From Spirochaetaceae bacterium (GTDB taxonomy: Bacteria > Spirochaetota > Spirochaetia > B11-G9): a DNA stretch of 54,368 nucleotides. The DNA lies in NCBI GenBank assembly GCA_015493635.1, contig WGCU01000055.1, forward strand, positions 1-54,368. The letters are read 5' to 3'. Position numbers and translations under genes: made by a program. Below, piece after piece: positions 8,327 to 17,166 of this stretch. The notes under the pieces were generated by a model. It was not told where the DNA came from. It made no database searches and saw only the letters and a program-made list of their open reading frames with translations. Within the stretch, counting starts at the first letter, position 1. Each line of letters begins with the position of its first letter.

Positions 8327-10015
8327 TTATGGTATCCTCCTTCTATCAGAGCCGAGTTTTTCCATAGCAACAAAAGCGGCAAAGGTAAGTATAATAAGAA
8401 TAGTTCCCAGAGCACAGGCACGATAGAAATGATATGATCCGATAAAACGGTAGAGAGCAAGAGGAATGGTAACGGTTTTGCCCCGGGCAAGAAGAATTGT
8501 TGCGTTAAGTTCGCCTATGGACAGCGCGAAAGCAAACGCTGCTCCAGTCATTACCGCTCCTTTCAGCAGAGGAATCTCTATAGTGGTAAATACACGGAAA
8601 GGGGAGGCCCCAAGACTCATGGCTGCATGGGACAACGATGGTTTTATTTTTTCTAAAATCCCTGTTATTGATCGTACAACAAAAGGGTAGGCAATTATTG
8701 TATGAGCAAGAATAATGAGAAGTTGTCCGTTCCCACCGTCGGAAGGAAGTACCTTTCTTATAAACATATATCCGAGCCCTATAATAACGGAAGACACGAT
8801 CATGGGAAGCATGACAAGGGTATCAATAAATCTTGTTATAATGGTAGTTCTGATCCATTTCTTTACGGAAAAATAACTGAGAATTGTTCCTGCCGGGATA
8901 GAAAGGAGAACAGTAGCAAAGGCAAAAAAGAGAGAATTCTTTATTGCTGTAAGGGTAAAAGATGAAAATGTTCCTTCATCTGACTGGAATAACCCTGCGT
9001 AACTGCGCAGGGAAAGAAAATCTTTACCTGCTCTGCTTACAGGATAATGAAAGGATTTAATAATGACAGAGATAAGGGGACCGGCAACAAGTACCAGAAT
9101 GATAAAAAGGTAAATAACAACAAAAAGATTTATGTGTTTATTTCCCGGAATGGTATTTTTAGTCTTGAGAGGAGGCAGAATGAAGTCTTCGGGTTGTGAG
9201 ACCTTTGATTGAAAGTGCAGTGTTATGTACATAAGCAAAAAAGAAAAGAAGATTCCTATTGCAGCGAGGCTGCCGGCACTTTCAGGGTTGAAAGATACTT
9301 TTGCCAGCCGGTAAATCTCTACTTCAATAGTGGTATATTTAGGTCCACCGCCGAGGACAAGAATGATGGCGAAACTTGAAAAACAAAAAAGGAATATAAT
9401 TGAAGCTGCAGACAGTACCGCTGGCATAAGCTGTGGAAGAGTTATGGTAAAAAATGATCTGAACCTGCCTGCTCCGAGAGAATGAGCTGCATGGGACTGA
9501 TGGACGCTGAGTCTTTCCCACAGAGCTGTAATTATTCTCATGGCAATGGGAAAATTATAAAAAGTGTGTGCAAGTATAATTGCTTTCATTGAGTAAAGAA
9601 TCTTAAAAGGTGGATCCTTTAATAGAAAGAGTCCCATGAAAAGTCGATTTATATACCCATTATTACCAAAAAAGATAACAAATCCAAGGACAGCAAGAAT
9701 TGACGGTAGGACGAAAGGTACTGCTGCGGCTGCTTTCAGTACCTGTTTCCCCGGAAAATTCTTTCTGGCAAGAAGGTAAGCTCCAGGGAATCCGAGGAGA
9801 AGGGCAAACAAGGTGCTTAATGCGGATTGTTCGATGGTAAACAGAATAATCTTCCGGTAGTAAGGGGAGATAATGATGGTTTTAAGATTGATAAGGGTAA
9901 ACGCTCCTGTTGAAGAAAGAAAAGCTTTCTTAAGTACAGAAAAAACAGGAACGTAAAAGAATAGAGTAAGAAAAAGAAGTACAACAGACAGGGAGAGAAG
10001 CCTCCCTGCTTTCAT
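8327..10015 (-). CDS. thiP: Thiamine ABC transporter, fused permease (ThiP-like)
   Basis: 562 residues with about 12 hydrophobic helices in two homologous halves, each carrying an EAA-type coupling loop: AAHSLGAGRFRSFFTITLPQ in the first and AAMSLGASPFRVFTTIEIPL in the second. A fused two-domain permease is the ThiP/FbpB arrangement and would form the whole membrane channel in one chain. I chose the ATG at 10015, preceded by AGGAG at 4 nt; longer versions would overlap thiB. The gene begins 7 bp after the thiB stop and ends 1 bp before thiQ, so the three form one operon under the riboswitch. Confidence 0.9.
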   Translation of the reverse strand: MKAGRLLSLSVVLLFLTLFFYVPVFSVLKKAFLSSTGAFTLINLKTIIISPYYRKIILFTIEQSALSTLFALLLGFPGAYLLARKNFPGKQVLKAAAAVPFVLPSILAVLGFVIFFGNNGYINRLFMGLFLLKDPPFKILYSMKAIILAHTFYNFPIAMRIITALWERLSVHQSHAAHSLGAGRFRSFFTITLPQLMPAVLSAASIIFLFCFSSFAIILVLGGGPKYTTIEVEIYRLAKVSFNPESAGSLAAIGIFFSFLLMYITLHFQSKVSQPEDFILPPLKTKNTIPGNKHINLFVVIYLFIILVLVAGPLISVIIKSFHYPVSRAGKDFLSLRSYAGLFQSDEGTFSSFTLTAIKNSLFFAFATVLLSIPAGTILSYFSVKKWIRTTIITRFIDTLVMLPMIVSSVIIGLGYMFIRKVLPSDGGNGQLLIILAHTIIAYPFVVRSITGILEKIKPSLSHAAMSLGASPFRVFTTIEIPLLKGAVMTGAAFAFALSIGELNATILLARGKTVTIPLALYRFIGSYHFYRACALGTILIILTFAAFVAMEKLGSDRRRIP

Positions 10016-10022
10016 TTGGCTC

Positions 10023-11060
10023 CTATTTTGAAGCTGCATTAGTCCACTGGGTAAGCCAGGTATCCAGATGTTCACTCACCATCCGGGCAGGGAGAAGCAG
10101 ATTTTTTTCCGGAATGGGTGCATAGGCATAGGATTTTGGCAGGTTTACTTCCTCCGAAACCGGGTACATCCAGTTTGTAAGAGGAATTTTACTTTGAAAA
10201 TCTTTAGAAAGTGCAAACTCGATAAATTTTTCAGCAGCTTTCCTGTGGGGAGCGTTTTTAACAATGCCAAGGCCCTCTATCTGCATATAGTGGCCGCTGC
10301 TGAACAGAGCCGCCTGGTACCGTTTTGTATGTTCGTTTTCTACATGGTATGCAGGACTTGTGGTGTAGCTGAGGACCATCGGGGCTTCCCCGCTGGTGAA
10401 AAGACCGTATCCTGAATCCCAGCCCTCTGTAATGGTTAGAATGGAGGGTTTTAATCTTTCCCAGTATGCCGGGAAAGCATCTCCGTATGCTGCAATTGTC
10501 CAGAGAAGAAATCCAAGTCCGGGACTTGATGTCCGGGGATCCATCAGGATCAGAGATTTTTTAAATCGGCTGTCACAGAGATCTTCCAACGATTTAGGAG
10601 GAGAGGAAATTTTATCAGAATCATATATCACGGCAAAAAAACCGTAATCAAAGGGGATTACCCGGTATGAAGGATCAAAAATTAACGACTTCGGTACGTT
10701 TTTAATCCCTTCAGGCTTGTAAGGCGTAAAGATATCTTCACTGACAGCTTTTGAGAGAAGGTTATTATCTATACCGATCAATATATCAGCTTCAGGATGA
10801 TCCTTCTCCATAATTGCTTTCTGCAGAACCTGTCCCGCGTCACCTGCTGACTGAACGGTAACCTTGATTCCGTATTTTTTTTCAAAAAGCGGGATTACTT
10901 TTGGACCTGTCCCCCATTCTGAAACGAAAGAGTCGTACGCATATAGGACAAGCTTGTCCTGAGGTGTTATTTTTGTTGTTTGTTCCTTTGTCCCGCCGGC
11001 AGATATATCTGTAACCAGAAAAATGCACAGAACAGCGAAAAGGATTGTTGATTTTTTCAT
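10023..11060 (-). CDS. thiB: Thiamine (or thiamine phosphate) ABC transporter, periplasmic binding protein (ThiB/TbpA-like)
   Basis: 345 residues. A Sec signal peptide (KKSTILFAVLCIFLVTDISAG) is followed by a class-II-type solute-binding fold. LVLYAYDSFVSEWGTGPKV near the start, the PEADILIGIDNNLL segment and the SYTTSPAYHVENE region match the thiamine-binding TbpA/ThiB group. It captures thiamine in the periplasm and delivers it to the ThiP-ThiQ complex. Two ATGs are adjacent (11063 and 11060); GGAG at 11070-11067 is better spaced for 11060. The TPP riboswitch about 50 bp upstream makes thiamine the best substrate assignment, although a precursor such as a hydroxymethylpyrimidine cannot be excluded. 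Confidence 0.9.
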   Translation of the reverse strand: MKKSTILFAVLCIFLVTDISAGGTKEQTTKITPQDKLVLYAYDSFVSEWGTGPKVIPLFEKKYGIKVTVQSAGDAGQVLQKAIMEKDHPEADILIGIDNNLLSKAVSEDIFTPYKPEGIKNVPKSLIFDPSYRVIPFDYGFFAVIYDSDKISSPPKSLEDLCDSRFKKSLILMDPRTSSPGLGFLLWTIAAYGDAFPAYWERLKPSILTITEGWDSGYGLFTSGEAPMVLSYTTSPAYHVENEHTKRYQAALFSSGHYMQIEGLGIVKNAPHRKAAEKFIEFALSKDFQSKIPLTNWMYPVSEEVNLPKSYAYAPIPEKNLLLPARMVSEHLDTWLTQWTNAASK

Positions 11061-11106
11061 CATTTTCTCCTATAAAAACTATCATTTGTTCTGTGGGTTT
11101 TGAAAA

Positions 11107-11190
11107 TGTCACGCTCCCTTCGCTGGCATTATCCAGATCAGGTTCAACGGGTATTCTCTCAGACTGCCATTCAGCAGCCACCCCACGACA
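11107..11190 (-). ncRNA. TPP (THI-box) riboswitch upstream of thiB
   Basis: Reading the minus strand, the conserved thi-box elements occur in order: GGGGTG near the 5' end, GTCTGAGAGAATACCC (the CUGAGA pyrimidine-sensor loop with ACCC closing P2), then GAACCTGATCTGGATAATGC and CAGCGAAGGGA (the pyrophosphate helix). The outer P1 helix can pair TGTCGT (11190-11185) with GTGACA (11112-11107), including wobble pairs. TPP binding normally lowers expression in cis. About 45 bp separate it from thiB; I see no clear intrinsic terminator there, so control of translation initiation at the GGAG by the thiB start is more likely. Confidence 0.95.
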
Positions 11191-11195
11191 TAACA

Positions 11196-11224
11196 ACTGT
11201 AAACTTCACATAAAAATATGTCAA
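11196..11224 (-). promoter_or_regulatory. Sigma-70 promoter of the thiBPQ operon
   Basis: On the minus strand TTGACA (11224-11219), a 17-bp spacer and TACAGT (11201-11196). The predicted start near 11189 coincides with the first bases of the riboswitch P1 helix, so the riboswitch would form the very 5' end of the mRNA. Confidence 0.8.
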
Positions 11225-11298
11225 TTACTTCATAAACTAAATTTACTTTTCCGGGATTGTGTTATATGTTGAAAATAACGGTACATAAGGAGTGTAAA

Positions 11299-12876
11299 TT
11301 GGAGTTAAATGATAAAGTAGAGAAAGAACTCTTTGCTATTTTTTCTGAATTTTCCCGGTTGCAGGAAGAGCTGATTAGCAGTGTCTGGGATCTTATTACT
11401 GTTTCAGATCTTAACAGTTCCTACGTTAAAGAAATGGTTGCTTCTACCCGGGAAAGCGATTCTCATGTTTCCAGCATACATATACAGCTGGAAAATATAA
11501 AAAAATCATCTTCAGAGGTTGTACAGACCCTCCAGGGGTTTACCGGTACACTTCAGGAAGGTACCCGTTCTTTCGAGAAGACAATACAGGTTATGGAAGA
11601 TTTTGTTGTCGGCCTTGCAGAAATGGGAAAACAGTTTGCTGATTTTAAACTTCTTTTTCAGAAAGTAGAAGATTCAACGAAAAAAATAACTGACGCGGTC
11701 CGGGCTATTGAGGATATTTCTGAACTGACAAATTTACTCTCAATTAACGCGGCCATAGAAGCAGCGAGAGCGGGAGAACATGGGAAAGGTTTTAAAGTTG
11801 TCGCTTCTGAAGTAAAAAAACTTGCGGAACAGAGTACCGGGTTAACACGGAATATATCCGGGCTTTTAGAAGAGCTTGAAAACAGTATTTCATCGTCAAA
11901 TTCCCGGCTGGTGGAGTATGATCGGATCAGCCTCTCTTTAAACCATAGGATAGAAATAACGCAGGATGATCTCAATCACACAAAAACTTCTCTGAATGAG
12001 ATAGACAGCAATATGCATACCGTTGTTGATTCTGCCGATAGACAGTCTGAAAATATAGATCTCGTCTATAAATATGTAGAAGATTTAAGCAGATCAACCA
12101 TGCTCCTTAACGCGACTTCAAAGCATATAATAAATAATCTTGGATATCAGGATACCATTATTAACGGTATGAAAGAGAGAAGTGGTCTTACCGCTTCTAT
12201 TGCACACAGACAGGAACTCCTGAGAGACAGCCTTACGGAGACCGGCAGTTCGGAGCGTATTATCCGCGTGGGACACGATGTTGCCTATCCGCCGTGGGTT
12301 TTCATAGAGGATGGGAAATCAGCAGGTCTCAGTATCGATATAATTGAAAAAATATCTGTAAAACTCGGGTATGTAGTAAAATACATTCCAGAACAATTTG
12401 AAGTTGTAGTGAAAAAACTTATCAGCAAAGAAGCGGATATTATTCTCAATATTGGATGGCCGAACGAATATTTCAGCAAGATGCCGGTTATTTCTTCTCA
12501 GCCTTATGCTGTCTTTGAACCGGTAGCCTTCATTCATCAGACAAGCAGTGATAAACCGGTTAACTATGGGAATGATTTTATACAGGGGAAACGTGTCGCC
12601 GTTCAGACCGGTTCTTATGTTACCGAAGCCATTTCCCGGTATAACTGTGATATCGTTGACGTTAAAAACGATATTGAAGGAATGGCTAAGCTGATATGGA
12701 AAGAAGTTGATGCCATTATAACCGAACGGGAGGTTGGAAGGTATCTGTCGCATAAATTTTTTCAGGATGAAATTATTCCGGTAACGGATCCGTATAAAAA
12801 GCTTGATGTTGTCATGGTTTTTCACGAATCAGATCAGGAGCTGCGGGATAAGATAAATGAAGCCATTATGCATTAA
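11299..12876 (+). CDS. Soluble methyl-accepting chemotaxis-type protein fused to a C-terminal solute-binding (SBP_bac_3) domain
   Basis: 525 residues with no signal peptide and no transmembrane helix. Residues about 20-315 are a long coiled coil with the chemoreceptor hairpin tip [20 protein letters not shown] and EVKKLAEQS. The C-terminal 200 residues resemble family 3 amino-acid-type binding proteins: [46 protein letters not shown]-like [12 protein letters not shown] and EVDAIITE. Such domains are normally periplasmic; here the binding domain follows the kinase-control domain and should be cytoplasmic. The start is TTG at 11299, six bases after AAGGAG; in-frame ATGs at 11257 and 11266 lack a ribosome site. 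It is divergent from thiBPQ. Ligand unknown. Confidence 0.85.
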   Translation: MELNDKVEKELFAIFSEFSRLQEELISSVWDLITVSDLNSSYVKEMVASTRESDSHVSSIHIQLENIKKSSSEVVQTLQGFTGTLQEGTRSFEKTIQVMEDFVVGLAEMGKQFADFKLLFQKVEDSTKKITDAVRAIEDISELTNLLSINAAIEAARAGEHGKGFKVVASEVKKLAEQSTGLTRNISGLLEELENSISSSNSRLVEYDRISLSLNHRIEITQDDLNHTKTSLNEIDSNMHTVVDSADRQSENIDLVYKYVEDLSRSTMLLNATSKHIINNLGYQDTIINGMKERSGLTASIAHRQELLRDSLTETGSSERIIRVGHDVAYPPWVFIEDGKSAGLSIDIIEKISVKLGYVVKYIPEQFEVVVKKLISKEADIILNIGWPNEYFSKMPVISSQPYAVFEPVAFIHQTSSDKPVNYGNDFIQGKRVAVQTGSYVTEAISRYNCDIVDVKNDIEGMAKLIWKEVDAIITEREVGRYLSHKFFQDEIIPVTDPYKKLDVVMVFHESDQELRDKINEAIMH

Positions 12877-12931
12877 AAAAGATTATGGCATCAATAGAAA
12901 AGTTTAATTAGCCTCTGCTGCAGTCCGCCTT

Positions 12932-12937
12932 TATAAT
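12932..12937 (+). promoter_or_regulatory. Possible -10 box for the lipoprotein gene at 12976
   Basis: A perfect TATAAT lies 38 bp upstream of the ATG in an otherwise A+T-rich stretch. The -35 side is weak (TTAGCC at 18 bp), so this is tentative. Confidence 0.35.
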
Positions 12938-12975
12938 AAGATAGGTGATATATTTTTATATTATAAGGAGTGGTT

Positions 12976-13905
12976 ATGAAAAAGTTATGGTATGTATTGT
13001 TTCTCCTACCGGTAGCTCTGTTGTTTCTCGGCAGCTGTGCAACAACGGGAGGAAGTCTTGTAGAAAAAAATGTAAAAACATTTTCGCATCTGGACAAGGT
13101 GAATTCAGCAGAGTATAAATTTCTGCTTGATCCTGCTCTTTTTGCGAAAAGCAGAAAAGCGGGGTATGAAAAGGTCTGGACGTTTGTAAAAGCACTGGCC
13201 GAAAAGAATGGATACGCGGTTGCCGACAGTGAAGATCCCTATAAGGAAAAGTTTGCTACCAAGGAATACTTTGACACAAAGGATTATGATCTCAGGAACC
13301 TTGGGTTCATAATAAGAAAAAAGAGCTACTACAAAAACGGTAAACCTACCGGAAAAATTAAATACACTGGAAAGTTTGCAAGTAAAAGTATTGATAAGGT
13401 TGTTGCTGAAAATTTTACCGCCGCCCCCGGGGTAAAGGCCTCCATGGATATTGAGGAAAATGTGTCTCTTGATAAGTATGACCACTTGAAGGAATATACC
13501 GATGTTTCCCAGAAGATAAAAACCAAAGAAAATTATCCCAACGTATTAAGTTCATATACCGCACTCTATCCCAAGCTGGCTGATTCAGGTCTGCCGGGGA
13601 ATACTCCGTTGATCGGTTATAAGGCATACAGCCACACGGTTGTTGTCGGCACAATGGATATCAATGGACAGAAGGTTGAGATGGATATGGCTACATGGGC
13701 CCATGGACAGGATGATGCCCCCTTTGTCGGTGAAATATCCTATACCCTGGAAATCGACAATTATCTTGCTTCTGTCGACCAGATTAAACGTGCAGAAGAT
13801 TTTCTTGTCCTTCTCGGAAAGAACGGTAAAGATCTTGTATTCCCTAATTTCTCAAAATACAACGGTTCAAAAGTACGGGTACTGATGAATCTGCCGGTAA
13901 AATAA
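12976..13905 (+). CDS. Lipoprotein with CYTH-like signature, function unknown
   Basis: 309 residues. A hydrophobic leader ends in FLGSC, a good lipobox, followed by ATTGG. The body contains KEYFDTKDYDLRNLGFIIRKK, the strand pattern of CYTH/triphosphate tunnel proteins (YFDTxxxxLxxxGxxLRxR), and later KIKYTGKF and GEISYTLEID, which could be further tunnel strands. This is pattern-based; I cannot confirm the fold. Extracytoplasmic CYTH-like lipoproteins would be unusual because known members act on cytosolic triphosphates or polyphosphate. The ATG at 12976 has AAGGAG 5 nt upstream; a GTG at 12970 lies inside that site. A strong terminator follows, so it is likely monocistronic. Confidence 0.7.
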   Translation: MKKLWYVLFLLPVALLFLGSCATTGGSLVEKNVKTFSHLDKVNSAEYKFLLDPALFAKSRKAGYEKVWTFVKALAEKNGYAVADSEDPYKEKFATKEYFDTKDYDLRNLGFIIRKKSYYKNGKPTGKIKYTGKFASKSIDKVVAENFTAAPGVKASMDIEENVSLDKYDHLKEYTDVSQKIKTKENYPNVLSSYTALYPKLADSGLPGNTPLIGYKAYSHTVVVGTMDINGQKVEMDMATWAHGQDDAPFVGEISYTLEIDNYLASVDQIKRAEDFLVLLGKNGKDLVFPNFSKYNGSKVRVLMNLPVK

Positions 13906-13931
13906 AAATTACGCTCATCTTTCTACTATCG

Positions 13932-13964
13932 GCTGCTGCCGGATTTCCGGCGGCAGCTTTTTTT
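13932..13964 (+). terminator. Rho-independent terminator
   Basis: An 11-bp stem, GCTGCTGCCGG (13932-13942) pairing with CCGGCGGCAGC (13947-13957) with one wobble, an ATTT loop and then seven T residues. It ends the lipoprotein transcript and insulates the cimA operon. Confidence 0.95.
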
Positions 13965-13985
13965 CTCTAACATTGCTGCGATTAC

Positions 13986-14014
13986 TTGTTTCTCTTCCTT
14001 CTATTTGGTAGAGT
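13986..14014 (+). promoter_or_regulatory. Promoter of the cimA-murG operon
   Basis: TTGTTT (13986-13991), a 17-bp spacer and TAGAGT (14009-14014). Only eight bases (AACAAACT) separate the -10 box from the cimA ATG and none form a ribosome site, so transcription should begin within about 2 nt of the start codon. Confidence 0.6.
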
Positions 14015-14022
14015 AACAAACT

Positions 14023-15594
14023 ATGAAGAGAATAGATATTTTCGATACGACACTGCGGGATGGTACCCAGGGAACGGGTATAAACTTTACTTTAAAAGAC
14101 AAGCTGGATATTACCGTACAGCTGGATAGTATAGGTGTGGATTATATTGAAGGCGGTTTCCCTCTTGCTTCAAAGAGAGAGGCGGCTTATTTCAGGGAAG
14201 TTCCAGACCTTAACCTTTCCCATGCAAAAGTTACCGCCTTCGGTTCTACCCGGAAAGCAGGTGTCCGGGTGGAAGAGGATAAGTATATCGATGCGATTTT
14301 GAGAGCGGAAACACCCGCTGTCGTTGTTGTTGGAAAAAGCTGGACCCGGCATGTTACTGAGGTCCTCAAGACAGACCTGGAAGAAAATCTTGCCATGATA
14401 TTTGAATCGATAGAGTATCTAAAAAGTCACGGCAGGGAAGTAATTCTTGACCCTGAACATTTTTTTGACGGTTACAAAGACGATCCGGAATATGCACTGA
14501 AGGTGCTTCAAACTGGTACTGAAGCCGGAGTGGATGTGCTTACCCTCTGTGATACGAATGGAGGTACACTTCCTTCTGAAATTGTTCGAATTATCAATGC
14601 CCTCCCGCAGAAAACTTTGGCTCCTCTGGGAATTCATTGTCATAATGACACGGGAAATGCAGTGGCAAATTCTCTTCTTGCTGTTGAAGCCGGGGTTATT
14701 CATGTTCAGGGAACCATCAACGGCTGGGGAGAGCGCTGCGGTAACGCAAATCTCTGTACTATAGTTCCAAACCTTTCATTAAAGATGGATTATGAAACTT
14801 CCCTTGATAATAATCTCCGTCAGTTAACGGAACTTTCACGTTTTGTATCAGAGAAAGCAAATATTATTCCCGACAAGCGGCAGCCCTATGTTGGTACTGC
14901 CGCATTCAGTCATAAAGCGGGACAGCATGCAGATGTTATAGAAAAGAATCCTGAGCTCATGGAACACATTGACAGCAGCCTGGTTGGAAACTCCAGAAAA
15001 ATCCTTCTTTCTGAGCTTGCCGGGCGTTCAACTGTTGTAAAAAAGCTGAAGAAGTATGGAAATTTTGATAAAAAATCTGAGGTTGTTACTAATCTTATAG
15101 GTATTTTGAAAAAGAAAGAGATGAACGGCTATGAATACGAATATGCGGAGGCCTCTTTTGATCTCTTAATGAGAAAAGTCCTTGGGAAATATACTCAACT
15201 CTTTGAACTGCAGAATTATCATCTTGAATCTTTTAAAACTCGTACAGAAATATCAAAGACAGTAGGAAGAATCTTTCTGAAAAGTAACAGTGTAGAGCAC
15301 ATGGGAGCTGGAGTAGGGGAAGGACCTGTGGATACGCTTGACAGGGCAGTACGGCATGCGTTATCGCAATCATGTCCGTTCCTTGATGCTATTCATCTCA
15401 TTGACTACCGGGTCAGGGTTCTCAATCCTGAAAAAGCAACTGCTGCACGGGTAAGGGTCTTTATTTCCTCCGCGGCACAGAATACAAACTGGGATACTGT
15501 CGGTGTTTCCGAAAATATCATTGAGGCATCCTGGGAGGCACTTGTTGACAGTATAGAATATTATTACAATAATTTTGTAAAAGATGAGCCGTAA
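14023..15594 (+). CDS. cimA: (R)-citramalate synthase
   Basis: 523 residues. It condenses pyruvate and acetyl-CoA to citramalate, the first step of the threonine-independent isoleucine route. The catalytic TIM barrel begins IFDTTLRDGTQGTGINFT and contains LCDTNGGTLPSE and GIHCHNDTGNAVANSL (metal-binding His pair) plus INGWGERCGNANL. A LeuA-type C-terminal regulatory domain follows (about 400-515). The GTGINFT and YIEGGFPLASKRE segments and the length favour the CimA subfamily over isopropylmalate or homocitrate synthase. No Shine-Dalgarno precedes the ATG, and the promoter sits 8 bp upstream. The 3' end overlaps murG by 11 bp, so an amino-acid gene heads a cell-wall/replication/signalling operon. 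Confidence 0.93.
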   Translation: MKRIDIFDTTLRDGTQGTGINFTLKDKLDITVQLDSIGVDYIEGGFPLASKREAAYFREVPDLNLSHAKVTAFGSTRKAGVRVEEDKYIDAILRAETPAVVVVGKSWTRHVTEVLKTDLEENLAMIFESIEYLKSHGREVILDPEHFFDGYKDDPEYALKVLQTGTEAGVDVLTLCDTNGGTLPSEIVRIINALPQKTLAPLGIHCHNDTGNAVANSLLAVEAGVIHVQGTINGWGERCGNANLCTIVPNLSLKMDYETSLDNNLRQLTELSRFVSEKANIIPDKRQPYVGTAAFSHKAGQHADVIEKNPELMEHIDSSLVGNSRKILLSELAGRSTVVKKLKKYGNFDKKSEVVTNLIGILKKKEMNGYEYEYAEASFDLLMRKVLGKYTQLFELQNYHLESFKTRTEISKTVGRIFLKSNSVEHMGAGVGEGPVDTLDRAVRHALSQSCPFLDAIHLIDYRVRVLNPEKATAARVRVFISSAAQNTNWDTVGVSENIIEASWEALVDSIEYYYNNFVKDEP

Positions 15595-16660
15595 AATAAT
15601 CGCTTTTACCGGAGGCGGTACCGGGGGGCATGTTTTCCCCGGACTGGCGGTGGCGGAACAGATTCTAAAAACAAACAGGGATGTTGATATTCATTGGATA
15701 GGATCCTCAAAAGGAATGGAAAAGGAAATTGTAGAACGGTATCAACTCCCTTTTCACGCAATTCCCGCGGGTAAACTACGCAGATATTTTTCTCTTCTTA
15801 ATTTTGTGGATGTTTTTAAGATTATAGGCGGATTTTTTGCTTCTCTCTACATTCTGAAACACTTACATATTCGAGTTCTCTTTTCAAAAGGTGGTTTTGT
15901 CACTGTTCCGCCGGCAGCGGCCGCACGGGTTTTGGGTATTCCGGTTATTACCCATGATTCAGATCTTGATCCTGGTCTGGCAACGAGAATCAATGCAAAA
16001 TTTGCCCGGATTATTCTAGTCCCCTACCGGGAATCCATGGAAAATTTTGCCCGTAAAGAGCGGGTTATCGTTACCGGGAATCCTGTCCGTAGTGAAATTC
16101 TGCAGGGAGATCCTGAAAAAGCACGACTTTTTTTTAAAATTCCTCAGGGAAAGAAAATAGTTCTTGTTCTCGGCGGGAGCCAGGGAGCACGGAAAATAAA
16201 TGATATTATGGCATCAGTCGTCTCCCGGCTGGTGCCTGAAGTATATATTATTCACCAGATGGGTAAACGGAATTTTGTGGAATCAACGGTAGAGGGATAT
16301 TACACGACTCCTTTTTTTACAGATATGCTGCCGCATGTTCTTGCGGCTGCGGATATTGTTGTCAGCAGGGCGGGTGCCGGAACACTGTGGGAAAGTGGTG
16401 TTATGGGGAAAGCATCTCTCTTAATTCCCCTTGGTATGGAAAGTTCCAGGGGGGATCAAATACTAAACGCGGAATATTTTGCGGATCATCATGCGGCAGT
16501 TGTGCTTGGAAGCAGTCCGTCTCCTGATATGCTGTACAATGCTGTTCATACACTGCTGGAGGATGATAAAAAAATAAAATTATTGGGAGATGCGGCTTTA
16601 CGGTTATGTAATCGGGACGCATCTGATAAAATAGCGTTGATCATTCAGCAGAATAGCTAA
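15584..16660 (+). CDS. murG: UDP-GlcNAc:lipid I N-acetylglucosaminyltransferase MurG
   Basis: 358 residues, normal for MurG. It transfers GlcNAc to lipid I on the inner face of the cytoplasmic membrane to make lipid II. The N-terminal glycine loop GGGTGGHVFPGLAVAE is typical, with the second glycine-rich motif GGSQGARKIND and the donor-binding region SRAGAGTLWES. The usual HEQN segment reads HDSDLDPGLATRIN, a variant I associate with spirochaete MurG. The ATG lies inside the 3' end of cimA (11-bp overlap), so translation is probably coupled. cvpA follows after a GGAGGAG site. Confidence 0.95.
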   Translation: MSRKIIAFTGGGTGGHVFPGLAVAEQILKTNRDVDIHWIGSSKGMEKEIVERYQLPFHAIPAGKLRRYFSLLNFVDVFKIIGGFFASLYILKHLHIRVLFSKGGFVTVPPAAAARVLGIPVITHDSDLDPGLATRINAKFARIILVPYRESMENFARKERVIVTGNPVRSEILQGDPEKARLFFKIPQGKKIVLVLGGSQGARKINDIMASVVSRLVPEVYIIHQMGKRNFVESTVEGYYTTPFFTDMLPHVLAAADIVVSRAGAGTLWESGVMGKASLLIPLGMESSRGDQILNAEYFADHHAAVVLGSSPSPDMLYNAVHTLLEDDKKIKLLGDAALRLCNRDASDKIALIIQQNS

Positions 16661-16672
16661 GGAGGAGTCTGT

Positions 16673-17164
16673 ATGCATATCGCAGCGTTTGATATTGTCA
16701 GCATTGTCATTATTTTAATACTAGCGGTCCGGGCAACATTTAGGGGTTTTATTGACGAATTTCTTTCCATTGCTTCAATATTTTTTGGTCTTGTTATAGC
16801 TGTCCTTTTTACCGGAAAAGCAGCGGTACTCGTTGATAAGTACGTTCACAATACGTTCTGGAGTCCCATTATTGCCTTTCTCATCCTTTTTCTTGTTGTA
16901 TATATTATCGTAAAACTATTAGAAAATGCGTTAAATTCTCTGACTGAAAAAGTTCATCTGGAAAAACTTGATCAGTCTCTTGGTTTTTTCTTCGGAATTC
17001 TCGAAGGAGGAGTCGTTGTTATACTTCTCGTTTTTATTCTTGAAATACAACCCCTTTTTGATACAACATCTCTTTTTAATAACAGTATTGCCTACCAAGT
17101 CGCTGATAAAGTTATCCCTCTGGGAAAAGAATTATTCGAAAAAAATACAATGATAAGCGGCTGA
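16673..17164 (+). CDS. cvpA: CvpA family membrane protein
   Basis: 163 residues with four predicted membrane helices, starting with FDIVSIVIILILAVRATFRG, the conserved first helix and RG turn of the CvpA/colicin V production family. CvpA proteins are inner-membrane proteins linked to colicin V export and envelope integrity; the molecular activity is not established. The ATG is preceded by GGAGGAG. It ends 2 bp before the holB start and is part of the cimA operon. Confidence 0.85.
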   Translation: MHIAAFDIVSIVIILILAVRATFRGFIDEFLSIASIFFGLVIAVLFTGKAAVLVDKYVHNTFWSPIIAFLILFLVVYIIVKLLENALNSLTEKVHLEKLDQSLGFFFGILEGGVVVILLVFILEIQPLFDTTSLFNNSIAYQVADKVIPLGKELFEKNTMISG

Positions 17165-17166
17165 CT

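Noticed and set aside
8326-8490. An N-terminal extension of ThiQ from an in-frame ATG at 8490
   Set aside because: The extension reads backwards through the permease coding region, and a good GGAGG site supports the start at 8325.
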